Assembly (NCBI RefSeq): GCF_020169515.1
Contig: NZ_JAHMHW010000010.1
Span: 1-64,000 of the forward strand
Source: Paenibacillus vietnamensis
GTDB lineage: Bacteria; Bacillota; Bacilli; Paenibacillales; Paenibacillaceae
Direction: 5' to 3'
Length of the DNA stretch: 64,000 nt
This document shows, in pieces, positions 35,469 to 45,300 of this stretch. The first letter of the stretch is position 1; each line of letters starts with the position of its first letter. The position numbers and the translations under genes were made by a program. Below the pieces are notes generated by a model. The model made no database searches, was not told where the DNA came from, and saw only the letters and a list, made by a program, of their open reading frames with translations.

Positions 35469-37868
35469 TTATCCTTGAAGATGACGTGCCACCCGGCTTC
35501 GGGAGACGATGACATTGGAGGTCGCTTTTATCCCTTGCTTCCGCGCTTCCGCTATGACTTGCGCCTGCTCGGCAATCGTTGAGGCTTCAAATACCGTCCG
35601 CTGAGTCAATTCGATTTGAAACTCCGAACGCATCCTTACAAGGATTTGTGCCGCCAATATCGATTGGCCGCCTACGGCTAAAAATGGATCCTCTACCCCC
35701 ACCGATTCCAGCTGTAAAACGTCACGCCAAATCGCAGCCAATTTCTCTTCTATCTCATTCCGTGGAGCAACATAAGATGGTTGAATAATCTTAGGCTGAG
35801 GCAGAGCCCCGCGATCTATTTTTCCATTAGCCGTTAATGGGATTTGTTCCAGCATTACAAAATAAGACGGAATCATATAGTCAGGTAATTTTTGCTGCAA
35901 ATAAATTCTTAAATCTCTTTCCAATTGTGAATGTTCCTTCTTAGCCGTAAAATAGGCGACTAACCGCAGATCATCGGCCGAGTTAAATTCCTTAGCAGCG
36001 ACCACCGCTTCCTGCACATCAGGATGTTTCATGCAGGCCGCTTCAATATCTCCTAACTCAATCCGGAATCCTCGTATTTTAATTTGGTGATCCATCCGGC
36101 CCAAGTACTCCAGATTGCCGTCTGCCATATACCGGACCAGGTCGCCTGTGCGATATAATCGTTCATTCGGCCGGCTGCTCCAACTATTCGGAATAAATTT
36201 TTCTTTCGTAAGCTCTTCCCGCTTCCAATACCCGCGCGCCAAACCGGCTCCGCCCAAATACAGCTCTCCCGGCACTCCGACCGGAACAGGCTGCAGGTGT
36301 TTATCCAGTACGTAAGCTTGTGTATTGTGAATGGGGCGGCCGATAAAAACGGGCAGCTCCGGCCCGCGATCTACAAAGCTATAAGTAGAATAGGTTGTGT
36401 CTTCTGAAGGTCCATACAGATTGATTATCTTCTCCACCGTTGCTGCTTCATAGATTTGTTCCACAAGTGCGCGCTTTAACGGTTCACCTGCCAAATTCAC
36501 CGTCCGCACGGCAGCAGGAATCGCCTTCATTCTTACCAATTCTCTGATCGCCGACGGCACGGTATTGATTAAGGTGACTTCGCCGGCGGCCGGCAGATGA
36601 GGGAGCTGTAAAGCATTTTCGGCTAAAATCAATTTTCCGCCCATACTCCAGGTGACAAACATTTCAAAAACGGACAAATCAAAATTAATCGAAGTAGAGC
36701 CCAATACACCGGCCATCTCCTCCGCCGTATAGACTTCTTGAGCCCATTGCATTAAAGCAATGACGCTGCTGTGCTCTACGGCAACGCCTTTCGGTTTCCC
36801 GGTAGAGCCGGAGGTATAAATGACATACGCCAAACGATTCCCTTGAATCGGTGCCGCAAGACGGGGAGCCTGGCTTCCTGCCTCCCGAATGGCATCCCGG
36901 TCCCGGTCCAGGCAAACCACTTCTATATCACGCCCGGCAAAGGATTGCGCCAATAACTCTTGGGTTAATAATAGGGGAGCTTTCGCATCCTCCAGGATCA
37001 CGGAGAGCCGCTCCGACGCATACGCAGGGTCCATTGGGACATACGCCCCTCCGGCTTTCAAAATCCCCAGAATGGCGGCCGCCATGTCCATCGACCGTTC
37101 CATATGAACGCCAATCAAGGTTTCCGGACCCATCCCTTTTTGCAATAAATAATTGGCTACCCGGTTCGCGCGTTGATCCAGTTCTGCATAAGTGAGCCTA
37201 TCTTTGCCATGGACGATAGCCTCTGCATATGGAGTCCGCCTGACTTGTGCCTCGAACCAATGCGGAATACATGGATTTTCCGCCGGCTTCGTTCTGGCGC
37301 TATTCCATTCAAGCAGCATCTGCGCAGATTCTTGCTTGGTAAGCAGTGGAATCCGGTCGATCGGGATTTCCGGTTGATTCAGATAACCCGCGAATAACTG
37401 CCGCAAATGTCCTGACATCCGTGTAATCGCAGCTTCTTCACAATCATGTTCAGAATAGAGCAGCGCCCCCGTCCATTCTGTCCCCGCTCGCTTTATTTCC
37501 AGCGTAACCGTACTTTTTACCTGCAGACCCCCAAGAGAAGGAAGAGCGGAACATGTAAATGCAGAGGTCGTTTCATCCCGATCAAAAAAACCGTTTTTTA
37601 ATAGACTCTGAACCGCTTTTACTTGGATGCGAAAGAAATTTATCTCTGAAAAATCGATAGCTAACGGAACCGCCTTGTCCTGCTCTCCTTCCCTCATGAT
37701 TCCAACAACGATCCGTTCCAGTCCCGTATAGCGGTAAAATAAACCGGCCCAGGCTGTCAGCAAAGGAACTTGAAGCTCTATTTGTTCTTTCCGGCAAAAC
37801 GAAATAACCTTTTCAACAAGCTCGCTTGAAAAACGAAAGGTGTGGCGCCGGCATTTCGTCGTTAACAT
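35469..37868 (-). CDS. One-module NRPS, partial C-A(Ala)-PCP
   Basis: About 799 residues. The first 200 resemble only the C-terminal lobe of a condensation domain (no HHxxxDG motif), then an adenylation domain (YTSGSTGKPKG, LYRTGDLVRY, NGKIDR) and a PCP with Ser in VGGQSILAAQ. Specificity residues by eye are DLFNNALTYK, which matches an alanine code. With no working condensation site it is probably the loading module. The ATG at 37868 has GGAGG five bases before it and overlaps the thioesterase stop codon (ATGTTAA). Confidence 0.9.
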   Translation of the reverse strand: MLTTKCRRHTFRFSSELVEKVISFCRKEQIELQVPLLTAWAGLFYRYTGLERIVVGIMREGEQDKAVPLAIDFSEINFFRIQVKAVQSLLKNGFFDRDETTSAFTCSALPSLGGLQVKSTVTLEIKRAGTEWTGALLYSEHDCEEAAITRMSGHLRQLFAGYLNQPEIPIDRIPLLTKQESAQMLLEWNSARTKPAENPCIPHWFEAQVRRTPYAEAIVHGKDRLTYAELDQRANRVANYLLQKGMGPETLIGVHMERSMDMAAAILGILKAGGAYVPMDPAYASERLSVILEDAKAPLLLTQELLAQSFAGRDIEVVCLDRDRDAIREAGSQAPRLAAPIQGNRLAYVIYTSGSTGKPKGVAVEHSSVIALMQWAQEVYTAEEMAGVLGSTSINFDLSVFEMFVTWSMGGKLILAENALQLPHLPAAGEVTLINTVPSAIRELVRMKAIPAAVRTVNLAGEPLKRALVEQIYEAATVEKIINLYGPSEDTTYSTYSFVDRGPELPVFIGRPIHNTQAYVLDKHLQPVPVGVPGELYLGGAGLARGYWKREELTKEKFIPNSWSSRPNERLYRTGDLVRYMADGNLEYLGRMDHQIKIRGFRIELGDIEAACMKHPDVQEAVVAAKEFNSADDLRLVAYFTAKKEHSQLERDLRIYLQQKLPDYMIPSYFVMLEQIPLTANGKIDRGALPQPKIIQPSYVAPRNEIEEKLAAIWRDVLQLESVGVEDPFLAVGGQSILAAQILVRMRSEFQIELTQRTVFEASTIAEQAQVIAEARKQGIKATSNVIVSRSRVARHLQG

Positions 37869-38596
37869 AATTCCCTCCTCATCTGCCTTACGCATTCAAG
37901 CGCTCTTTGATTGACGAGATCCACAACTTCTTTGGCATGGTCGAGAAGATAAAAGTGACCCCCTTCAAAAAAACGGTATTCGATTTCTTTTGTGGTATAT
38001 TTCCTCCATTCCTCCAGATCGGTAATCAAATGATCCTTTTTTCCATTAAAAATGGAGATGTTGCAAGGTAACGGAGTCATCTCCTCTTCCGCCCGATAGG
38101 TTTCTACCGCTTTCATATCGGCCCGGATGATCGGAAGAAACATACGGATAAAATCCGGATCCTCCAGCAGCTCCTTAGGAGTCCCTCCAAATTGGAAAAC
38201 CTCTTTCTTCAGCTCCTCATCCGGTAAATGATGCCGTATTTTGTTCGCCGGCTGATGCGGAACGGATCTCCCTGAGAAAAAAACATGCAAAGGACCTTGC
38301 TTTCCGCTCTGCATGAACTTTTTTGAAAGCTCGTAGGCTATTAAACTCCCCATACTATGACCAAAAAACATATAAGGCTTCTGCCCGATATCAGGCTGGA
38401 TCAAGGAGCATACATCTTCTACTATATCCGCTATATTCGTTAATAAAGGCTGAGGAAGCCGCCTCCCCCGTCCCGAAAACTCAATCGGAACGAGCTCGAT
38501 CGCTTGATCCGCATACTTGAACCAGCTGTGATAGATTTGTGCCGTTCCCCCGGCGGAGGGTAAGCAATATAGTCTTATTTTCCGTTCCATGCTCAT
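37862..38596 (-). CDS. Type II thioesterase
   Basis: A 244-residue alpha/beta hydrolase of the GrsT/SrfAD class, which clears wrongly primed or stalled carrier proteins. The nucleophile is in FFGHSMGSLIAYEL (about 78-91), the Asp in NGKKDHLI, and the His in EGGHFYLLDH. The gene begins directly after the aminotransferase stop codon and overlaps the next NRPS gene. It is unlikely to release the final product because no integrated thioesterase exists. Confidence 0.93.
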   Translation of the reverse strand: MSMERKIRLYCLPSAGGTAQIYHSWFKYADQAIELVPIEFSGRGRRLPQPLLTNIADIVEDVCSLIQPDIGQKPYMFFGHSMGSLIAYELSKKFMQSGKQGPLHVFFSGRSVPHQPANKIRHHLPDEELKKEVFQFGGTPKELLEDPDFIRMFLPIIRADMKAVETYRAEEEMTPLPCNISIFNGKKDHLITDLEEWRKYTTKEIEYRFFEGGHFYLLDHAKEVVDLVNQRALECVRQMRRELC

Positions 38597-39778
38597 TCAC
38601 TTCCTATGTCTTTTCACCAATCGGGACAACCGGGCGATTCCTTCTTCAATCTTGTCATGGTTGTTAAACGAAAAATTCAAACGGGCCGACGAAGCAGCCA
38701 TTTGGCTTTGAGTGGCGGCAAAAACATTGCCCGGGAAAAAGGTGACCTTCTCTGTCGTGACCGATTCCCTGAACAGCTCCATCGTATTGACCGACTCAGG
38801 AAAACGAACCCAAATAAACAACCCGCTCGAAGGGATGGTCCACGACGCATAGTCCCCCATCTGAGTACACAAATGATCGATCATACAATTTCTCCGTGAA
38901 CGGTATTCCCGACGCAAATGCTGAAGATGATCGGTAAACTCGTCTTTTTGAAGGAAGTTAGCGGTAATCTGCTGCGTTAGCGTTCCGGTATTAATATCAG
39001 CCGCTTCCTTAACGATAGACAGCTTCTCGACGATCTCTCCGCCCGCAACGATCCATCCCAATCTCAAGCCGGGCGCAAGAATTTTGGAAAAGGATCCGAC
39101 ATAATAGACCCAATCGGGTTGAAAGGACTTGACCGCTGGAATCTCACTATCTTCATAGGCTAAGAAGCCATAGGGATCGTCCTCGATAATCGGCACTTCA
39201 TAATCCGCCGCCAATTGAGCCAGCTTTTGCCGCTTTTCTCTGCTCAATGTATAACTAAGCGGATTGTGACCGCTGGGAATCACATACATACAAGCCGGAC
39301 GCTCCCCCGCCTGCAATACCATTTCCACCTGTTCCACATCAATTCCCATGACCGGATCGGTCGGTACCGTTAAAATCCGCGGTTGAAAAGGTTCTACTAC
39401 TTGCAGAAATCCCGTATAGGTCACTTCTTCAGCCAAGATCGTCCTGCCGGGATCCAGCAAAAGCCGTGCCAACAAGTTAATTCCTTGCTGCGCCCCTGCC
39501 GTGAGGAAGATTTGCGAGGTGCTGCACTGAACACCGCGTTGACTCATCAACCGCTGAATTTGCTGCTTCAGCCGTTCCGTCGGAGGACCATACTGCAGAT
39601 GATCCGATTGCTGTAACACTTCACCCGCTGATCGTGCCAGCTGCTCCGCCGGAAAACACTCTGTACTCGGCAAACCCAAGCCAAAAGAGATATATTCCGG
39701 ACCGCTAGTTAACTCAAGCATATCTTGTAATGCAGAACGCTTCGTCACCTGCGTCCAGGCCGCTAACCGCTGAGCCAT
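38597..39778 (-). CDS. PLP aminotransferase, HpgT-like
   Basis: A 393-residue fold-type I aminotransferase of the aminoadipate/aromatic group. The PLP lysine is Lys232 in VGSFSKILAPGLRLGW; IIEDDPYG holds the pyridine-binding Asp and SGHNPL the Asn region. In Hpg pathways HpgT converts 4-hydroxyphenylglyoxylate to 4-hydroxyphenylglycine using tyrosine as donor, which also regenerates 4-hydroxyphenylpyruvate. That role here is inferred from the two adjacent genes. 18 nt after the hydroxymandelate synthase. Confidence 0.88.
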   Translation of the reverse strand: MAQRLAAWTQVTKRSALQDMLELTSGPEYISFGLGLPSTECFPAEQLARSAGEVLQQSDHLQYGPPTERLKQQIQRLMSQRGVQCSTSQIFLTAGAQQGINLLARLLLDPGRTILAEEVTYTGFLQVVEPFQPRILTVPTDPVMGIDVEQVEMVLQAGERPACMYVIPSGHNPLSYTLSREKRQKLAQLAADYEVPIIEDDPYGFLAYEDSEIPAVKSFQPDWVYYVGSFSKILAPGLRLGWIVAGGEIVEKLSIVKEAADINTGTLTQQITANFLQKDEFTDHLQHLRREYRSRRNCMIDHLCTQMGDYASWTIPSSGLFIWVRFPESVNTMELFRESVTTEKVTFFPGNVFAATQSQMAASSARLNFSFNNHDKIEEGIARLSRLVKRHRK

Positions 39779-39796
39779 ACGAATCTCTCCCTGCTT

Positions 39797-40921
39797 CTAT
39801 AAATTTCCTCTTTTTAATTGCTCACGCTCCACCGCTTCAAATAAAGCTTTAATATTCCCGTTACCGAAGCCGCGCGAGCCTTTTCGCTGAATCACTTCAA
39901 AGAAGAGAGTCGGACGATCCTCCATCGGTTGAGCAAAGATCTGCAACAGATAACCTTCCTCATCCCGGTCGACCAGAATATTAAGCCGGTTCAAGCTATC
40001 GACCGATTCATCAATCTCGCCTACGCGTTCAGGCAGCAGCTTATAATAAGCGTCCGGAGTATAGAGAAATTTAAGCCCGTTTTTCTCCAGGTTCTCTACA
40101 GACTTGATAATGTCGTCCGTTTCAACCGCGATATGACCGATCCCATCCCCCCGGTTATAATCAAGAAACTCCCGCACTTGCGATTTCTTTTTACCTGGTG
40201 CAGGCTCTACGATCGGAAATTTCACCCGTTCCGTATCATTTTGCATCGCCTTTGTCATCAAGGAAGAAGTATCGGAGCTTATATCGTCTTTATTAAAAGA
40301 GTTCAACAAATGGAAACCGAATACTTTGGCATAATATTTCGCCCATTTGTCCATGTTCTCTACGTTAATGGCAAGATGATCAATGCGGGTTAAGCAAGTG
40401 TCATAGGAAGAAACGCTTTGATTGACCTCCTTAAAGTCAGGTAAAAAGAATCCCGTATATTCCGTACGTTCAACTAACGTATGAACCATTTCTCCATAAG
40501 CGCCGATCCGTGCCAGTTTCAATTTCCCATACTCATCTTCCAGGACCTGAGGCGGCTGGATTGGAATTCCGCCATTTTCAATCGCCGTTTGATAGAGCTT
40601 CTCGATCTGTTTGACGCGGAAAGCAATATCCTTCACCCCATCCCCATGCGTATGAACAAACTTCGCGATTTCATGCTCCGGTTCATAGGCGGAAGTAAGG
40701 ACAAGATTGATCTCGCCTTGCTGCAATAAATAGGAACAAACGTCACGATGACCCGTTTCCAGACCTTTATAGCCGGCAATTCGAAAACCGAACAGCTTGC
40801 TGTAATAGAAGACCGCTTGTCTTGCATTCCCTACTAAAATTTCCACATAATCGATATCCTCGATCGGAAACACATCGCTCACGAATTGCTCCGATTTCAG
40901 CTCTACTTTCGTATTGTTCAT
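39797..40921 (-). CDS. hmaS: 4-Hydroxymandelate synthase (HmaS)
   Basis: A 374-residue non-haem iron dioxygenase of the HPPD/HMS family. Iron ligands are His182 (DHLAIN), His263 (GIGHIAV) and Glu342 (FFEVIQR). Two positions that separate the siblings favour HMS: the Phe that HPPD has 15 residues after the ligand Glu is Ile357 here (GNGNIKALFE), and the Asn of the HPPD 'PxNEP' segment is Val238 (FPIVEP). HMS turns 4-hydroxyphenylpyruvate into 4-hydroxymandelate, the first step to Hpg. The neighbouring oxidase, aminotransferase and NRPS support this over tyrosine degradation. Confidence 0.9.
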   Translation of the reverse strand: MNNTKVELKSEQFVSDVFPIEDIDYVEILVGNARQAVFYYSKLFGFRIAGYKGLETGHRDVCSYLLQQGEINLVLTSAYEPEHEIAKFVHTHGDGVKDIAFRVKQIEKLYQTAIENGGIPIQPPQVLEDEYGKLKLARIGAYGEMVHTLVERTEYTGFFLPDFKEVNQSVSSYDTCLTRIDHLAINVENMDKWAKYYAKVFGFHLLNSFNKDDISSDTSSLMTKAMQNDTERVKFPIVEPAPGKKKSQVREFLDYNRGDGIGHIAVETDDIIKSVENLEKNGLKFLYTPDAYYKLLPERVGEIDESVDSLNRLNILVDRDEEGYLLQIFAQPMEDRPTLFFEVIQRKGSRGFGNGNIKALFEAVEREQLKRGNL

Positions 40922-40957
40922 CCCTTTCTCCTCCTCTGTCCTATTGATCTTTACCGG

Positions 40958-42316
40958 TCAAAAGATTTTCCCTGGATTCAAAATATGGTTCGGATCAAAA
41001 ACTTCTTTTATTTTTTTCATCCACAGCACGGCATCACCATGCTCTTCGGTTAAATACTGCTTTTTTCCAAGTCCAATGCCGTGTTCTCCCGTACAGGTTC
41101 CCCCGCGCTCCAGCGCGAAACGAACGATCCGCTTATTTACTTTTTCCGCTTTCGCCACTTCCTCGGGAAGAGACCTATCAATCGGAAAAACCGCATGATA
41201 ATTACCGTCGCCAATATGTCCAAGAATAGCGCCTTGCAGGTTCTCCGCTTGCATGACTTCCCTGGCAAAGCTTACGGCTTCCGGTAAAACGGATAAGGGA
41301 ACACAAACGTCCGTCGTCATTAATTTCTTATCCGGTGCAGATGCCGCAATGGCAAGAGCCGCATGCCGTCTGGCATCCCACAATTGATCCCCGATGGTTT
41401 CATCAAACGTATGGCTCCATCCACAGGCTCCCTCATCCCGGATAATTTCTTTGACTCGTTCCCATTCCGCCGTAACAGAGCTTTTCCATCCGCTTAGCTC
41501 CAAAAACAAGGTCGGTTTTTCCTCATATTTCGTCTGTTTGTAGGCATTGATCGCCTGGAGCGTATATTCATCCACCAGCTCGAGCTTACCGGGTTGAATC
41601 GAACGGTATAACATTTGATTCGCAGCCTTGCAAGCTTTTTGCAAATCAGGAAAAACCGCCGTCGCGTATAGAAACGTGTCCGGAAGCCCGTATACGCGCA
41701 AAGTAAGCTCAGTGAATATGGCGAGCGTTCCTTCCGATCCCGCCAGCAGATGGGTTAAGTGATAACCTGCCGAAGACTTTTTGGCCAAGCTCCCGGTCCG
41801 AATCCATGAACCGTCCGCCAAGACGGCTTCCATCCCTAAAATTTGATCTCTTGTCATGCCGTAACGGACTGCACTGCAGCCGCTGGCATTGGTCGCCGCC
41901 ATACCTCCCAAGGTTGCATCTACTCCCGGATCAATCGGAAAGAAGAGTCCGTATTTCTTCAGCTCTTGATTAAGCTGCATTCGCGTCACACCCGGTTCCA
42001 CCCGCACGGCAAAATCATCTGCTCTAATCTCTAAAATCCGGTTCATATGGGTGAAATCCAGGCTGATCCCTCCCTGGACGGGTACAACTTGTCCTTCTAC
42101 GCTTGTTCCCAGTCCAAAAGGCACGATGGGGCACCCTGTCTGATTGGCATAAGTGATAATTTCTCTTAATTCTTCCTTATCCTTAGGGTAGATAACGACA
42201 TCAGGCAAATGTTCGGCATGGTAAGAAGTAAGATCCTGGCTGTGCCGCTGACGTACAGCCGCACTGGTACTTATTCGTTTCGGGTCGCGCACAATTCTCT
42301 CCAGATCCTCTAACAA
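40958..42316 (-). CDS. FAD-linked 2-hydroxyacid dehydrogenase (GlcD/D-LDH type), Hmo replacement
   Basis: A 452-residue flavoprotein with an FAD_binding_4 domain (IVPFGLGTSVEGQ at about 67-80, GGMAATNASG near 137) and a C-terminal FAD-oxidase domain with GHIGDGNYH and GTCTGEHGIGLGK, as in D-lactate dehydrogenases and glycolate oxidase subunit GlcD. In known Hpg pathways the second step, 4-hydroxymandelate to 4-hydroxyphenylglyoxylate, is done by Hmo, an FMN alpha-hydroxyacid oxidase of a different fold. By position this protein should take that step. The start is TTG with GGGAGGAG upstream. Confidence 0.88.
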   Translation of the reverse strand: MLEDLERIVRDPKRISTSAAVRQRHSQDLTSYHAEHLPDVVIYPKDKEELREIITYANQTGCPIVPFGLGTSVEGQVVPVQGGISLDFTHMNRILEIRADDFAVRVEPGVTRMQLNQELKKYGLFFPIDPGVDATLGGMAATNASGCSAVRYGMTRDQILGMEAVLADGSWIRTGSLAKKSSAGYHLTHLLAGSEGTLAIFTELTLRVYGLPDTFLYATAVFPDLQKACKAANQMLYRSIQPGKLELVDEYTLQAINAYKQTKYEEKPTLFLELSGWKSSVTAEWERVKEIIRDEGACGWSHTFDETIGDQLWDARRHAALAIAASAPDKKLMTTDVCVPLSVLPEAVSFAREVMQAENLQGAILGHIGDGNYHAVFPIDRSLPEEVAKAEKVNKRIVRFALERGGTCTGEHGIGLGKKQYLTEEHGDAVLWMKKIKEVFDPNHILNPGKIF

Positions 42317-42348
42317 CGCTTACCTATTCTCCTCCCGTTACGATCAGA

Positions 42349-45300
42349 TCAGATAAATTGAACCTCAATACAATGCTCCAGCACTTTTTTCAATTGCTCC
42401 CGGTTCGGTCTTCTCCAAACGAGTCCAAATTGTTTCAGCAGCCATTCGGTCTTGTCCGAAAGCATAACAACGTGTGCATGCGCTTCCTCTACCCGCTCCT
42501 CAAAGAAACCGAAATGAAGCAATAGTTTATGAATATAAGGACCTAAACGTTCATCTGTATAGTTATCGCTCATAAAATCGATAAATTGCTCATAAGGCGC
42601 CGTTTTCACAGATAAACCGGATGCCTTTGCCGCTTCTCCCAGCTCATAGAAGCTGGTTTTATCCATGTTCATCAGATGATAAGTTTCGTTCTTTAACTGC
42701 TCCCGATTAAACAGCAGACAGATGCTGCGGCTGACATAGTCGATGTAGGTAAAATCAATCTCGCCTTGCCTGCTGTCAGGGAAAATCCCCATCTTGGCCA
42801 TAGACTGAATAATGGTATACAAACCGTTGTCCTCTATGTTTTCCTGGAATCTGCCCGTTTCGGAATGACCCATAATATTGCCGACCCTGTAAATATTGCA
42901 GATGAATCCCTTGTTCCTTGCTTCCACCATCAGCTTTTCCGCTTCTAATTTACTTTCGCCGTACGGATGGCCTACTTCTTGACCGATATCATGGTCGTAT
43001 TCCGTGAACACCACACATTTGCGGTCCTGCATATTTCCTTTGGAAACCGCTGTAGTCGAAATAAAGTTGATATCCTTTGGTTTATGTTCCTGAGCAAACC
43101 GGATGATCCGCTTTGTGCCGTTTACATTCAGCTCTTCAAATTCGGAGTAAGGGCCAAAATGCTTCACGATCGCCGCCGAATGGATGATACAATCGATCGT
43201 TTCAGCGAGAGAATGATAATGTTCCTCTTCCAGCCCGAACCTGTCCTCTACCAGATCTCCATTTACCACGGTTACTCGATTTCGGTCAAATGGAGTGAAT
43301 CCGAAATAATACTTCCATTTCTCCGCTAACCGCGCCTCAGCTTCTGCTTGCGTCTTGCCTCGGACTAGGACATGGAGATGACTGCTTGTCTCTTTTAACA
43401 AATCGTGTAACAAATGAATGCCTAAATAGCCGGTTGCACCTGTCAAGAAAATATCGGAATAGGTTTTCACCCGGGTAAGATCTGCCGTTTCCAGTTCCTT
43501 AAATCGCGCCTCATATTTATTGGTTTCTTCTTGAATAAATGGCTGCATTTCTTTAGAAACCGCAGATGGCGGCTGTGAGCTCTTCTTTAATTTCTCCAGC
43601 TTCACTTCAGGGCTGTCTGATTGCTCTTTGATGTGTTTAGCAAGCTGATAGATCGTCCGGCAGGTGAACAGATCGTTTAGAGCCACTTGATATTTTTCAT
43701 GGAGCTTCGACACAAATTGAATCGCAATAAAGGAGTCTCCTCCCAGATCAAAAAAATCTTCATGGATATTCACCACTTTTAATCCCAGAATCTTTTGCCA
43801 GACAACTGCGACATCCTGCTCTTTTTTGCTGTAGTTGTTATCTTCTCTACCCGACAGCTCGACGGTTTTGGATGGGGCTTCCGACAGATCAGGAATATCA
43901 ATCCAGCATGGAACGCGATCAAAGGGATAAGCCGGAAGCGACACCTTGTATGCGGATTCCTTCCTGTACAGCTTGTCCCAATCGATAGAGGCTCCTTTTA
44001 CATAGAAGTCCGCCAGCCTTAGAAGCAAGCTCTCTTGTCCGCTGCCGGTTTCAAGAGCTTGTTCCACATAGCGGCTCGCTTGTTCGCTTTCAAAAGATTC
44101 GGTTGTATGCCGGTAAAAAACATTTTTCTCCGTTTCTTCCCAGCCATTCTTCGCTAATTTCAAAAGCTTGCCTTGAAGGTCCCTTACATCATTGACAACC
44201 ATAGCTATACGATACGGATAATGGTCTCTTCCCGTACTCGCCGTATAACAAATATCCCTTAGACTTGCCTGTTCACTCTGTTTCCGGGTCAGATCACGCA
44301 CATAGCCGGTCAGCAGCTCGCGTAATGCCGTTTCGGTCTTGGCAGAGAGCATAAACAAACGAGGGCCTTGCCGTTCGGCGACCTCCCTCTTGGGTGGAGC
44401 CTCTTCCAGCACAAGGTGACAGTTCGTTCCGCTCATCCCGAAAGAACTAACTCCGCAAAGACGAGGCATTCCATCCGTTTCCCAATCCGTCAATTGATCA
44501 TTGATATAAACAGGCGATTCTTCAAACGAAATATTTGGATTAGGTTTATGGAAGTGCAAGCTGGCGGGAATCTTCTTATGCTGTAAGCTTAACGCCGCTT
44601 TAATGACCCCTGTAATGCCGGACAACGAATACGTATGGGCATAGTTTGTTTTGACTGATCCGATTGCACAAAATTGTTTCTTATCCGTGTACCGCCGAAA
44701 GGCATTCGTAATGGCCGAAATCTCAATCCGGTCTCCCAACTGGGTTGCCGTCCCATGCGCTTCAATATAAGAGAGGTGTTCCGGATTAATACCGGCATCT
44801 TTCCACGCATCTACAATAACGGCTTCCTGCGTGATCGGATTAGGAGCGGTTATGCTGATCGCACGTCCATCGTTATTGGATGCGCTGCCTTTAATTACCG
44901 CATAAATATGATCATGATCGCGCATCGCTTTACTTAACGGCTTTAAGATCAAAGCGGCAGAGCCTTCGCCGAGTGTGGTTCCCTCCGAGTTATCCGCAAA
45001 GGTTCGCGTCCGGCCATCGGATGATTCCATGCCCACGCGCGATCCGATATCCGCCGGAAGCAAATTGAGCTTAATCGCGCCTACAATCGCCTGATCCATC
45101 TGGCCGTTGCGCAGCATTTGAACCGCAACATTGATCGCACTAAGGGAAGAGGAACAAGACGTATCAATCAGCATCGTAGGACCATGCAAATCTAATAAAT
45201 AAGAAATGCGGCTTGCCGTCATTGGCCCCGAATTCCCCGGGTAAGCCAGATAAGTCGATTCCGGTTCTACATCCTGGACGATCGTCTGGTAGCTTAACGG

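Noticed and set aside
37862..38596. Stand-alone thioesterase as the product-releasing enzyme
   Set aside because: It belongs to the type II editing class (GrsT/SrfAD), and the only integrated release domain is the PKS thioester reductase.
39797..40921. 4-hydroxyphenylpyruvate dioxygenase of tyrosine catabolism
   Set aside because: Ile357 and Val238 replace the HPPD-specific Phe and Asn, and no homogentisate pathway genes are adjacent.
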